Shown here in pieces: positions 45,029 to 54,199 of a DNA stretch of 64,000 nt. This DNA comes from Hyphomicrobium sp. (lineage in GTDB: Bacteria; Pseudomonadota; Alphaproteobacteria; Rhizobiales; Hyphomicrobiaceae). The notes beneath the pieces are model-generated. The model had not been told where the DNA came from. It did no database searches and worked only from the letters and a program-made list of their open reading frames with translations. Location of the stretch: positions 1 through 64,000 of the forward strand of contig JABFRT010000001.1 of the NCBI GenBank assembly GCA_013141015.1, read 5' to 3'. Positions within the stretch are counted from its first letter, which is position 1. Each line of letters starts with the position of its first letter. The translations under genes were made by a program, and so were the position numbers.

Positions 45029-45607
45029 ATGACCTTCCGTCTTGCGCCCCTCGCCGTTTTGGCCGCGTCACTTGCTTTTGCGCCGCCCGCAAACGCCGCT
45101 GACTACGATATCGACACCAAGGGCGCGCACGCCTCTATCGGCTTTCGCGTCAAGCATCTGGGGTTCAGCTGGTTGACCGGCCGGTTCGATACGTTCGGCG
45201 GTTCGTTCAGCTTTGACGACAAGGCGCCTGAGAAGTCTTCCGTGAAAGTCGAAATCGATACGGCCAGCGTCAACTCGAACCACGCCGAACGCGACAAACA
45301 TTTGCGCAGCCCGGATTTTCTCGACGTCGCCAAGTTCCCGAAAGCGAGCTTCGTCAGCAAATCGGTGACACCGAAAGACGGCGGTAAAGCCACCATCGTC
45401 GGCGATTTAACGTTGCGCGGCGTGACCAAGGAAGTCACCATTGACGCCGAAACCATTGGCGGCGGCGCCGACCCTTGGGGTGGCACGCGCCAGGGCTTTG
45501 CCGGCACCACAAAATTTAAGCTGGCAGACTTCGGCGTGCCGAAAGACCTCGGTCCGGCATCCAAGGAAGTCGAGTTAACGCTGCACGTCGAAGGCATCAA
45601 GAAGTAG
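45029..45607 (+). CDS. YceI-family periplasmic protein
   Basis: A 192-residue exported protein. The signal peptide ends near PPANA. The mature part opens with YDIDTKGAHASIGFRVKHLG and has TGRFDTFGGSF and the FPKASFVSK stretch, typical of the YceI lipocalin-like barrel that binds polyisoprenoid lipids. With cytochrome b561 upstream it may take part in quinone handling. The ATG at 45029 has AAGGAA before it. Confidence 0.92.
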   Translation: MTFRLAPLAVLAASLAFAPPANAADYDIDTKGAHASIGFRVKHLGFSWLTGRFDTFGGSFSFDDKAPEKSSVKVEIDTASVNSNHAERDKHLRSPDFLDVAKFPKASFVSKSVTPKDGGKATIVGDLTLRGVTKEVTIDAETIGGGADPWGGTRQGFAGTTKFKLADFGVPKDLGPASKEVELTLHVEGIKK

Positions 45608-45631
45608 GCCTTCGCCCTGAATGCAGATGTT

Positions 45632-45663
45632 CGAAGGGCTCTGCCTCCGGGTTGAGCCCTTCG
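45632..45663 (+). terminator. Hairpin after the YceI gene
   Basis: CGAAGGGCTC and GAGCCCTTCG form a 10-bp stem with a 12-base loop, 24 bases past the stop. It likely ends the cytochrome b561-yceI transcript before lipA. Confidence 0.6.
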
Positions 45664-45706
45664 TCGCATTTGTGCTGATGCCTGAACTGCCGTAGATAGA
45701 CAAATC

Positions 45707-46678
45707 ATGGTCACACTCATCGATACCCGCGGTGGAGCGCCTGACGCCCCCCGTCCGCGCCACCCTGAAAAAGCGTCAAAGCCGGATACTCCGCGCTTGG
45801 CCAAACCGGATTGGTTGCGCGTCAAGGCCGCCGGATCGCGGGCCTATTCGGAAACGCTCAGCATCGTCAAAGGCAACGGCCTGCATACGGTCTGCCAGGA
45901 AGCCAGCTGCCCGAACATCGGCGAGTGCTGGGAAAAACGCCACGCCACGATGATGATCATGGGCGCCATCTGCACGCGCGCCTGCGCCTTCTGCAACATC
46001 GCAACCGGACTACCAAAGCCGCTTGATGCCGATGAGCCGCGCCGCACCGCTGACGCCGTCTCGAGCCTCGGACTTGAACACGTGGTCATCACCTCGGTTG
46101 ATCGTGATGATCTCACCGACGGAGGTGCTGCACATTTCGCAGAGACGATTCGTGCCATCCGTGCCGCCGCGCCTCAAACCACAATTGAAATTCTCACCCC
46201 CGATTTCCTGCGCAAAGACGGCGCACTTGAGGTCGTGATTGCGGCCCGCCCGGATGTGTTCAATCACAACCTGGAAACTGTGCCGGGGCTTTATCCGCGC
46301 ATTCGCCCAGGTGCGCGCTATTTTCACTCTCTTCGCCTGCTGCAACGCGCCAAGGAGCTTGATCCGCAGGTGTTCACCAAGTCCGGCATGATGGTCGGGC
46401 TTGGCGAAAGCCGCGATGAGATCCTGCAAGTGCTTGACGATATGCGCATTGCGGGCGTCGATTTCCTGACTATCGGCCAATACATGCAGCCGACGCTGAA
46501 ACACGCGGAAATCAAGCGCTATGTTGAGCCTGCAGAATTTGAAGACCTGAAAACCATCGCCAACGCCAAGGGTTTCCTGCTGGTTGCGTCATCCCCGTTG
46601 ACGCGGTCTTCGTATCATGCCGGCGCGGACTTTACCCGGCTCAGTGCGGCGCGGCGTGCGCTCAACGCCCGCGCCTAA
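45707..46678 (+). CDS. lipA: Lipoyl synthase
   Basis: A 323-residue radical SAM enzyme. The auxiliary cluster Cys are 63, 68 and 74 ([12 protein letters not shown]) and the radical SAM Cys are 89, 93 and 96 (CTRACAFC). The RSSYHAG end carries the Ser that also binds the auxiliary cluster. It adds two sulfur atoms to protein-bound octanoate to make lipoate for 2-oxoacid dehydrogenases and glycine cleavage. Confidence 0.97.
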   Translation: MVTLIDTRGGAPDAPRPRHPEKASKPDTPRLAKPDWLRVKAAGSRAYSETLSIVKGNGLHTVCQEASCPNIGECWEKRHATMMIMGAICTRACAFCNIATGLPKPLDADEPRRTADAVSSLGLEHVVITSVDRDDLTDGGAAHFAETIRAIRAAAPQTTIEILTPDFLRKDGALEVVIAARPDVFNHNLETVPGLYPRIRPGARYFHSLRLLQRAKELDPQVFTKSGMMVGLGESRDEILQVLDDMRIAGVDFLTIGQYMQPTLKHAEIKRYVEPAEFEDLKTIANAKGFLLVASSPLTRSSYHAGADFTRLSAARRALNARA

Positions 46679-46713
46679 GTTTTTCAAGCTCAGCTCTTAT
46701 ACCGTGGGCCGCG

Positions 46714-47493
46714 ATGCCGAAATTTTCAGCCAACCTGACTATGCTGTTCAACGAAGTCCCGTTCCTTGATCGCTTCGGCGCGGCACGCAAGGCTGGCTTC
46801 AAAGGCGTGGAATACGTTTCACCCTATGACTGCTATCCGGGCGACATCGCCGACCGCTTGAAGGCCAATCGCCTCAACCAAGTTCTGTTCAACCTGCCGG
46901 TCGGAGATTGGAGCGCGGGCGAGCGCGGCATCGCGATTTTTGAGCACCGCCAAGCCGAGTTCCGCGACGGTGTCGAACGCGCGATACGCTACGCCAAGGC
47001 TTTGGACTGTGCCCAAGTCAATTGTCTGGCCGGCATCGCGCCCCAGGGTGCTGACCCCAAAGTTCTGCGCGCGACGTTGGTTGAAAACCTTCAGTTCGCG
47101 GCCAGCGCGCTAGACAGCGAAGGCATCCGCCTTTTGATCGAGCCGATCAACACGCGCGACATGCCGGGCTTCTATTTGAATACCACCCAGCAAGCGCTTG
47201 ATCTGATCGCGGATGCCGGATCTCCAAACCTGTTCGTGCAATACGACGCCTACCATATGCACATTATGGAAGGTGATGCGCTCGCCACCATCTCCCGTGC
47301 GCTGGGTCTGATCCGCCATGTGCAGATTGCCGATTCCCCGGGCCGTCATGAACCCGGCACCGGCGAGATCGACTATCCGGCGCTCCTCAAGCATCTCGAC
47401 GCGCTCGGCTACGACGGCTGGGTGGGGGCTGAATACAAGCCCGCCGCCGCTACCGCCGATGGCCTTGGCTGGATCGCGCAGTTGTCCGGTTGA
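46714..47493 (+). CDS. hyi: Hydroxypyruvate isomerase
   Basis: A 259-residue TIM-barrel enzyme of the xylose-isomerase-like group. The start FSANLTMLFNEVPFLDRF and GFKGVEYVSPYD are typical of Hyi. Metal-binding and catalytic Glu/His/Asp lie in IEPINTRDMPGF, QYDAYHMHIMEGD, HVQIADSPGRHEPGTGEID and GAEYKP. It interconverts hydroxypyruvate and tartronate semialdehyde. No glyoxylate carboligase gene is close. Confidence 0.88.
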   Translation: MPKFSANLTMLFNEVPFLDRFGAARKAGFKGVEYVSPYDCYPGDIADRLKANRLNQVLFNLPVGDWSAGERGIAIFEHRQAEFRDGVERAIRYAKALDCAQVNCLAGIAPQGADPKVLRATLVENLQFAASALDSEGIRLLIEPINTRDMPGFYLNTTQQALDLIADAGSPNLFVQYDAYHMHIMEGDALATISRALGLIRHVQIADSPGRHEPGTGEIDYPALLKHLDALGYDGWVGAEYKPAAATADGLGWIAQLSG

Positions 47494-47591
47494 TGGCGAT
47501 TCTCGCTGAGTTGCATCCGCACCAATAGGTTGCATAATGCCGCCGTGAGTCCGCCTAGGTTGTGACACACGACTCAGTCAATCCTGCCGGC

Positions 47592-48323
47592 ATGACGACC
47601 TCTACCCCGACGTCCTTCCACCTTGGGCGCGCCAGCTTCGCTGCTGGCGCGCTCTTTTTCGTATTTTATCAATTGGATACGAGAGTTCTGGCGGACGCGC
47701 GTGGAGCCTCTGAAGGCGTCACAACCATTTCCGGACCGGCCCGCGTGGTTGACGGCGATACCATCGACATCAACGGCCAGCGCATCCGCCTTGAGGGCAT
47801 CGACGCGCCGGAAACCGCGCAATCGTGCGCCAGCAACAGCGGCGGCACCTGGGAGTGTGGACGCGCCGCGGCCCGGGCTCTCCAAGCGCTGGTCGCCGCC
47901 GCCGACGTGTCGTGCGACAGCCGCGGCACTGACAAATACGGCCGCATCCTTGGGCTTTGCTTCACCGAAGGCCGCGATCTCAACGCGACGATGGTCAAGA
48001 CCGGCATGGCCTGGGCGTTCACCAAGTATTCGCAGTCGTATGTGGCCGAGGAGGCCGAGGCCCGGACCGCGTTAGCAGGTGTCTGGCAGGCTCCGACGCA
48101 GGCGCCTTGGGACTTCCGCCATAAGGGCTGGCAGGTCGCTGAAGCGACTGCGCCTCAGGGCTGCGCGATCAAGGGGAATGTCTCGGGCAAGGGCCACATC
48201 TACCACATGCCCTGGAGCCCCTGGTATCAGCGTGTGACGGTCGATGCGGCGCGCGGCGAGCAATGGTTCTGCTCAGAGGCTGACGCTCAGGCGGCCGGCT
48301 GGCGGCCAGCGCTCACCAACTAA
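47592..48323 (+). CDS. Thermonuclease (SNase)-family protein
   Basis: A 243-residue protein. An N-terminal hydrophobic segment (RASFAAGALFFVFYQ) suggests export or anchoring. The SNase domain has VVDGDTIDINGQRIRLEGIDAPE with the metal-binding Asp and the catalytic Arg, the TDKYGRILGLCF stretch, and the VKTGMAWAF stretch. An additional C-terminal part with a GKGHIYHMPWSPWY pattern and two Cys is seen in many alphaproteobacterial members. It should cut nucleic acids outside the cytoplasm. The ATG at 47592 was preferred to a GTG at 47562. Confidence 0.85.
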   Translation: MTTSTPTSFHLGRASFAAGALFFVFYQLDTRVLADARGASEGVTTISGPARVVDGDTIDINGQRIRLEGIDAPETAQSCASNSGGTWECGRAAARALQALVAAADVSCDSRGTDKYGRILGLCFTEGRDLNATMVKTGMAWAFTKYSQSYVAEEAEARTALAGVWQAPTQAPWDFRHKGWQVAEATAPQGCAIKGNVSGKGHIYHMPWSPWYQRVTVDAARGEQWFCSEADAQAAGWRPALTN

Positions 48324-48405
48324 CCGGCAACGGCCTTTTCCCAGTATTCTCCGCATTTAAGGGGCTGAAACCGCGATCCGGCCCTCGCGGAAATCAGAAC
48401 TTGCG

Positions 48406-48434
48406 TTGACCGGGTGGTCCAGTTCGGGATATTT
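48406..48434 (+). promoter_or_regulatory. Putative promoter of the SoxYZ-like gene
   Basis: TTGACC at 48406-48411, a 17-base spacer, and ATATTT at 48429-48434. It is about 86 bases before the ATG. Judged by eye. Confidence 0.35.
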
Positions 48435-48519
48435 TCCCTATAAAGGTTCGGCCCGCGCCTCGGCGCCGGGCGCCACTTAGTGCCAAGTTTTTAAACCAAC
48501 GCCTATGACAGGGGATGCC

Positions 48520-49335
48520 ATGCGCTACACTTTCGGACGTACTGCGCTCGCCATGCTGTCAGCTGCCGTTGCCCTTTCGGCATCCAGCGCTGCGTTCGCC
48601 GGCAACGCCTGGGAAGAGATCCGCGGCAGCGTTTACGGCTCCAAAAAGATCGAAGATGGCCGCGGCATCATCACACTCGGTGCGCCCAACCGGCCCGACG
48701 ACATGCGCGTTGTGCCGGTCAGCATCGACGCTGCCTTCAACGATGGCCGGACGATCAAAACCGTCAGCTTCATTCTCGACGAAAACCCGACGCCGGTCGT
48801 CGCCGTGTTCCACATGGGTGCCGGCCGCGATACGGTTTCGCTCAAATCGCATTTCCGCGTTGACCGCCAGTCCGACGTGCGCGCTGTCGTCGAAGCCAGC
48901 GACGGCCAGCTGTACATGGTCTCGCAGTTGATCAAATTTGCCGGCGGGCAGGCTTCGTGCTCGGCACCGCCGACGGGTGATCCCAAGGAAATCGCGGCCA
49001 ACATGGGCAAGATGAATTTGGCCGAGGTTAAGGCTTTGGCCGCCGCCACCACCACGCTTGGACGCGCCAAAGCCGACCTCAATCACCCCAATCACACCGG
49101 CATGGTGATGGACCAGATCACACTGCTCTATACGCCGATGAAGATGGTCTCTGAAGTCAGCGTGCGCCAGGGCAAAGACGTGGTGTTCACCGCCGAGGGC
49201 TCGATTGCTTTCTCGCAGAACCCGATGATTGAGTTTGATTTCAAGCGCGGCGGCTCGCAAACCTTCGAACTGACCATGAAGGACACCGACGGTGGCACCT
49301 GGAGCAAATCGTTCGACCTTGGCCCGCAGAGCTGA
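48520..49335 (+). CDS. SoxYZ-like carrier protein (fused SoxY-SoxZ)
   Basis: A 271-residue exported protein with a signal peptide ending near SAAFA. The first half is SoxY-like (WEEIRGSVYGSKKI, VVPVSIDAAF) and ends with Cys147 in GGQASCSAP, a changed form of the SoxY swinging arm that carries sulfur compounds. The second half (about 185-271) is SoxZ-like. This matches the quinoprotein-dehydrogenase-associated SoxYZ-like carrier group, whose cargo is not known. No PQQ-dehydrogenase or sox genes are near. A GGGGAT sequence before the ATG at 48520 supports this start. Confidence 0.82.
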   Translation: MRYTFGRTALAMLSAAVALSASSAAFAGNAWEEIRGSVYGSKKIEDGRGIITLGAPNRPDDMRVVPVSIDAAFNDGRTIKTVSFILDENPTPVVAVFHMGAGRDTVSLKSHFRVDRQSDVRAVVEASDGQLYMVSQLIKFAGGQASCSAPPTGDPKEIAANMGKMNLAEVKALAAATTTLGRAKADLNHPNHTGMVMDQITLLYTPMKMVSEVSVRQGKDVVFTAEGSIAFSQNPMIEFDFKRGGSQTFELTMKDTDGGTWSKSFDLGPQS

Positions 49336-49363
49336 ATTCAAAGTTCTATCGCTGAAATAAAAA

Positions 49364-49395
49364 AATGGCGCTGAGATCTGCATCTCAGCGCCATT
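49364..49395. terminator. Bidirectional terminator
   Basis: AATGGCGCTGAGAT and its exact complement form a 14-bp stem with a CTGC loop, preceded by an A-run and followed by TGTTGT. It lies between the convergent SoxYZ-like and OmpA-family genes. Confidence 0.9.
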
Positions 49396-49419
49396 GTTGT
49401 ATTCCGGAATTTCAGTGCC

Positions 49420-51285
49420 TCAGCGATAGCGATCATAGGTCCGCTGCTGGCGATACTTGCGCCATTTGCGGCGGCGCTCGCGCCGTTCTTCAAAACTGTC
49501 TCCGTCGTCGTAGCGGCGTTCTTCAACGCGCGGTGGCGGCGGCGGGGCGGCGGCGGCTGACTCATCCTGTGCCAGCAGTGGCGTGATACGGCGGACCGCA
49601 ACGCGGCGGTTGGCGCGCTCGGAGTCCTCCGTCTCGACCTTCAGATATTCCTCGCCATATCCCTGCGTGGTCAGGTTTTCGAACGGCACTTCGAACTGTT
49701 CGGACAACACCACGGATACAGCTTCCGCACGCCGGTCCGACAGCGTCAGGTTATCGACGTCAGAGCCGACCGCATCGGTGTACCCTTCAATCAGGAACAC
49801 TTCGTTGGGATTGCGAGCGATCACACGGTTCATGGCGCGCGCAATGCGCTCAAGTTTGCGGTATTCTGCCGGATCAACTTCCCAAGAGCCTGTTTCGAAG
49901 TTGATGTCGTCGAGGTCGACGCGGCGCATGCGTTCGCGCAGGCGCGGCGTGGCGCGCACCTGGTCAAGCGTGTAGCGGGTGCGCGGCGCACTGTCTTCGC
50001 TTTCGTCAACCGGCGGCGCGTTGAGGGCTTCGTAAACGTCGTCCTCGCTCGCATCCTCATAGCGCACGATGTATTTCTCGCGCGGCACCCGGACCACCGG
50101 TTCCGGCACATTCACAACAGAATTCAAAATCGCGGCGCCCGCGATCAAACCGGCGCCAACGCCGACCCCAATCGCCAGGTTGCGGCCGAAGTTATTTTTC
50201 TTGCGGCGGCGGTTGTCGAGGATTGCCGTTTCGCGGCCATGGCCATCGCGGCGGAAGCGGCGCACCAGCTGGCCGTTGCGGTCGGTTTCGGTGATGATCT
50301 TGACGTTGTTCGGCCGCTCGACCACGGCTGTATTGGTGCCGAGTTTGTCGCGCGTAATGACCGCGCCTGGGGCAACGCGCTGCAACTGCGCGGCTTCGTC
50401 CTTCTGGATCACGACCTTGTCGCCCTGGCGGACGATGGTGCGCTTGTCGGCTTCCTTGATCACGACGCGCTTGCCGCCTTGTTCAACTTTTTGCGTCCGG
50501 CCGCCCTTGGCCTCCTCAAGATTCTTGACCACGGGCACGACAGGTTTTGGCGCCATGATCGGTTTGGTTTGCGAAGAGTTGGCGCCTGCCGTTGGCGGCG
50601 TGGTTGAAGGCAACGGCTTTGCGGCAGGCGGCGTCACCGGTACGGCGACCGGTGCCGGGGGTGTCCCAGGCTTCGTTACTGCGCGCGGATCGTTGCGCTG
50701 CCCATCTCGCAGACCGTCACGTTGTCCATCTGGGCGGCTGCGTCCGTCCGAGGGCTTCAAGGGGTGGGGGGCTGGATCAGCTGGCGGCTGTGCGTTCAAC
50801 GTTTTGACTTGCGGTGCTGGCGGCGCAACCGTCTTCGTTGCGGGCGGCGGCGCTGCAACGACGGGCGGCTTGGTCTTGAGGGGTGGCGGCGGTGCAACGG
50901 CCTTTACGGCTGGCGGTAAGGCCGGTTTGGTAACCGGTAACGGCGCGGGTTTGGGTGCAACAACGGCGGGCTTTGGCTGCACAACCGGTGCGGCGGTTGG
51001 CTTGGGCGGCAGAGGTGCGGCTTTCGGCACAACCTTTGGCGTGGCGACCGGTGGCGGCGTCGCGGGTTTGACAACTGCCGGGGGAGGTGCGGTCTGCTTC
51101 TTCCGCTTTAGGGCTTCAAGCCGCTTGATCTCTTCTTCCGTCAGCGCCTTGACCGGCGCGCCTTGCGCGACGCGGAAACTTAGGGTTGGCTCGGCCAATG
51201 CCGGGCCCGTTAGCGCCAAGGCGGCAACTGAGGTCAGCGCGGACGCGATCAGCGGCCAATGATTTCGCAGCGGTATAGAAGTCAT
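49420..51285 (-). CDS. OmpA-family protein with a long Pro/Ala linker
   Basis: A 621-residue exported protein. A signal peptide ends near residue 31. Residues about 60-245 are rich in Pro, Ala, Lys and Val and low in complexity, suited to span the periplasm. A glycine-containing hydrophobic helix (about 365-390, LAIGVGVGAGLIAGAAILNS) follows, and the C-terminal part (about 480-600) is an OmpA peptidoglycan-binding domain with IEGYTDAVGSD and LSDRRAEAV. This C-terminal domain ties the envelope to peptidoglycan. There is no N-terminal beta-barrel. Convergent with the SoxYZ-like gene. Confidence 0.85.
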   Translation of the reverse strand: MTSIPLRNHWPLIASALTSVAALALTGPALAEPTLSFRVAQGAPVKALTEEEIKRLEALKRKKQTAPPPAVVKPATPPPVATPKVVPKAAPLPPKPTAAPVVQPKPAVVAPKPAPLPVTKPALPPAVKAVAPPPPLKTKPPVVAAPPPATKTVAPPAPQVKTLNAQPPADPAPHPLKPSDGRSRPDGQRDGLRDGQRNDPRAVTKPGTPPAPVAVPVTPPAAKPLPSTTPPTAGANSSQTKPIMAPKPVVPVVKNLEEAKGGRTQKVEQGGKRVVIKEADKRTIVRQGDKVVIQKDEAAQLQRVAPGAVITRDKLGTNTAVVERPNNVKIITETDRNGQLVRRFRRDGHGRETAILDNRRRKKNNFGRNLAIGVGVGAGLIAGAAILNSVVNVPEPVVRVPREKYIVRYEDASEDDVYEALNAPPVDESEDSAPRTRYTLDQVRATPRLRERMRRVDLDDINFETGSWEVDPAEYRKLERIARAMNRVIARNPNEVFLIEGYTDAVGSDVDNLTLSDRRAEAVSVVLSEQFEVPFENLTTQGYGEEYLKVETEDSERANRRVAVRRITPLLAQDESAAAAPPPPPRVEERRYDDGDSFEERRERRRKWRKYRQQRTYDRYR

Positions 51286-51501
51286 GCCATCCTCGATATT
51301 GTGGTGCCAATGAATGCCGGACGATTTGCACGAGCCGGCAACGACAAGCCGTGACGCTTAAAACCCATGCGGCCGGAATGATTCGGTCAGCGCACGAGCT
51401 TCAGCATAGCCAGAATTTGCAGGCGATTATGCGGCAGCAGGCTGAGGAATTGTTCAGATTGCGGCGGCCATGCGGCTGCAGACACCGGAAAAACGGCGTT
51501 G

Positions 51502-53826
51502 TCAGCTGTTGCCTTGCTCCCGCGCCCGCCGCAATGCAGCTGCAATGGCCGATTCTGCCTCCTGCGGTTTGGCTTTCGGTGGCGCGGCGCTTGTGCGCGA
51601 TGGATTGGGTGGCATGGGCTTGCCGCCCGGCGCGTTTGCTGCGCGCCGGTCACTAGTGCGATCAATTGCCCCCGATTTCATGGTCAGAGCAATCCGCTTG
51701 CGGTCAACATCGACCTCTTTCACGCGCACTTTCACCACGTCGCCGGCTTTGACGATATCGCGCGGGTATTTGACAAAGGTGTCGGCGAGTTCCGAAACAT
51801 GCACCAGGCCGTCCTGATGCACGCCGACATCGACGAATGCGCCGAAGGCCGTGACGTTGGTGACGACACCTTCGAGCGCCATGCCAGCGCGCAAATCCGA
51901 TATTTTCTCGACGCCTTCCTTGAATTCGGCAGTCTTGAATTCTGGGCGTGGATCGCGGCCGGGCTTTTCGAGCTCTGATAGAATATCGCTGACGGTTGGC
52001 ACGCCGAAGCGTTCGTCGGCAAATTGCTTGGGGCTTAGCGATTTGAGAAACGCGCTGTCGCCGATCATGGCCTTGATTGGCCGCTTGGTGGCATCCGCAA
52101 TCCGCTCGACCACATCATAGGCCTCCGGGTGGACGGCAGAAGCGTCGAGCGGATTGGCGCCGTTCATGATCCGCAAGAAGCCTGCCGCCTGCTCGAACGC
52201 CTTCGGCCCAAGACGCGCAACTTTCTTGATTTCGCTGCGCTTCTTGAACGCGCCATGCTCGTCCCGGTGCAGCACAATGTTTTGCGCAATCGTCGCGTTG
52301 AGGCCTGCAACGCGCGCCAGCAACGGCGCCGACGCCATGTTGACGTCAACGCCAACCGAGTTGACGCAATCCTCGACCGCGGCATCAAGCGAGCGCGCAA
52401 GCGCGTATTGATCGACGTCGTGCTGATACTGGCCAACGCCAATGGCCTTCGGTTCGATCTTGACCAGTTCGGCAAGCGGGTCTTGCAGGCGCCGGGCAAT
52501 CGATACGGCGCCACGCAGAGACACATCAAGATTGGGGAATTCCTTGGCCGCAAGTTCAGACGCCGAATAGATCGACGCGCCGGCTTCCGACACCATCACC
52601 TTGCTGAGTTTGAGATCCGGCATTTTCTTGATCAGGTCAGCGGCCAGTTTATCCGTTTCGCGCCCAGCCGTGCCGTTGCCAATCGCGATCACATCGATTT
52701 TATGTTTGAGGCAAAGCGCGCCGAGCGTTGCCAGCGATCCGTTCCAATCGTTGCGCGGCTCATGCGGATAGACGGTCGATGTGTCGAGCACCTTGCCGGT
52801 TTGATCGACCACCGCCACCTTGACGCCGGTGCGGATGCCGGGATCAAGCCCCATCGTCACGCGCGGGCCCGCGGGCGCCGCCAGCAGCAAGTCTTTGAGG
52901 TTTGATTTGAACACGTCAATCGCCGCTTTGTCGGCCTCCATTTTGAGGCGCACAAAAGAGTCAGCGGCAAGCGACGAATGCAGCCGGGTTTTCCAGGCGA
53001 ACTTCGCCGTCTCAACCAGGAAGGCATCGGCGGGGCGGCCGCGGGCTGCGATGTTCGACGCGGTCATGATCTTCAATTCGGCCGGATGTGTCTGGCCGGT
53101 TTCGACGGCGGCATCGAGTTCAAGGTCAAGAATATCTTCATTGCGGCCGCGCAGCAGGGCCAGCGCGCGGTGCGAGGGCATATCGCGGATGGCTTGTGAG
53201 AAGTCGAAATAGTCTGAGAACTTTGCACCATCGGCCTGCCGGCCTTTGCGCACCTTGGAGGTGATGACGCCGTTCGCCCAAAGCCATTGGCGCAAATCGC
53301 CGACAAGTTTGGCATTCTCACCGATGCGTTCAATCAATATCGAGCGCGCGCCATCCAGCGCGGCTTTGATATCGGCAACGCCTTTTTCAGCATCGATGAA
53401 ACGCACAGCTTCCTTGGACGGCTCGAGCGCTGGGTTGCCATGCAGTGCGCCGGCGAGCGGTTCAAGGCCGGCTTCCCGCGCGATCTGGGCTTTGGTGCGC
53501 CGCTTCGGCTTGTAAGGCGCATACAAGTCTTCAAGATCGACCTTGCTATCGGCGGCGTTCAACGCGCGCTGGAGTTCAGGCGTCAGCTTGCCCTGCTCGG
53601 TGATGCTTTTGAGCACAGCCGCGCGCCGGTCTTCAAGTTCGGTCAGATAGCCAAGCCGCTCTTCAAGCTTGCGCAATTGGGTATCGTCGAGCCCGCCGGT
53701 CTTTTCTTTGCGGTAGCGCGCGATGAACGGCACGGTCGCGCCTTCGCTCAGCAAATCGACTGCCGCTGTAACCTGAGCCGTCTGGACGTTGAGTTCCTTG
53801 GCGATGCGGTCATTGATTGAAGACAA
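51502..53826 (-). CDS. tex: Tex-family RNA-binding protein
   Basis: A protein of about 774 residues. The N-terminal part is helical ([20 protein letters not shown] and [15 protein letters not shown]), then a YqgF-like domain ([16 protein letters not shown]), a HhH region with [19 protein letters not shown] and an S1 RNA-binding domain (about 640-710, [24 protein letters not shown]). No ATG is available at the family start: TTG at 53826 opens the [11 protein letters not shown] segment and has AAGG before it, so a TTG start is proposed. The tail after the S1 domain is Ala/Pro-rich. Tex affects transcription and RNA quality control. Confidence 0.92.
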   Translation of the reverse strand: MSSINDRIAKELNVQTAQVTAAVDLLSEGATVPFIARYRKEKTGGLDDTQLRKLEERLGYLTELEDRRAAVLKSITEQGKLTPELQRALNAADSKVDLEDLYAPYKPKRRTKAQIAREAGLEPLAGALHGNPALEPSKEAVRFIDAEKGVADIKAALDGARSILIERIGENAKLVGDLRQWLWANGVITSKVRKGRQADGAKFSDYFDFSQAIRDMPSHRALALLRGRNEDILDLELDAAVETGQTHPAELKIMTASNIAARGRPADAFLVETAKFAWKTRLHSSLAADSFVRLKMEADKAAIDVFKSNLKDLLLAAPAGPRVTMGLDPGIRTGVKVAVVDQTGKVLDTSTVYPHEPRNDWNGSLATLGALCLKHKIDVIAIGNGTAGRETDKLAADLIKKMPDLKLSKVMVSEAGASIYSASELAAKEFPNLDVSLRGAVSIARRLQDPLAELVKIEPKAIGVGQYQHDVDQYALARSLDAAVEDCVNSVGVDVNMASAPLLARVAGLNATIAQNIVLHRDEHGAFKKRSEIKKVARLGPKAFEQAAGFLRIMNGANPLDASAVHPEAYDVVERIADATKRPIKAMIGDSAFLKSLSPKQFADERFGVPTVSDILSELEKPGRDPRPEFKTAEFKEGVEKISDLRAGMALEGVVTNVTAFGAFVDVGVHQDGLVHVSELADTFVKYPRDIVKAGDVVKVRVKEVDVDRKRIALTMKSGAIDRTSDRRAANAPGGKPMPPNPSRTSAAPPKAKPQEAESAIAAALRRAREQGNS

Positions 53827-54199
53827 GTGACAAACCTTTTTCGTTGCGGTGCTGTGCTTTATTCGATGCTGTGCTTGAAATGCGAACGCGGCTTCACGCC
53901 AGCGACACGCAGGACAGCGCCAATCAAGCACGGATCGGACCGGTAAAAAATCTGTTCTTTTTCCGGGAACGGCGAAATCCGTTTCAGTTCAGTATTTTCA
54001 TCAAACCACAGGTTAGGGCCGCGCTTTTCGCTGGCTATGCCGGGATACTGAGGGTTGGGAATTGTTGAGATTGTTGCTGATGCACGCCCAGATAGCGAAG
54101 AGTGATAACGCTCAGTTAACTCCATCCTGGCAAGATCCAGCCGGTTAGCGTCCCTGCCTTCTCCGGTAGGGGGTATGTGTGCTTGTAAGGTGCGTAGCG
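53827..54199. other. Divergent tex/flavoprotein gap, no gene
   Basis: 373 bases without a credible gene. A 10-base direct repeat TGCTGTGCTT occurs at 53850 and 53867. The region should hold promoters for tex and for the flavoprotein-ankyrin operon. Confidence 0.4.
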
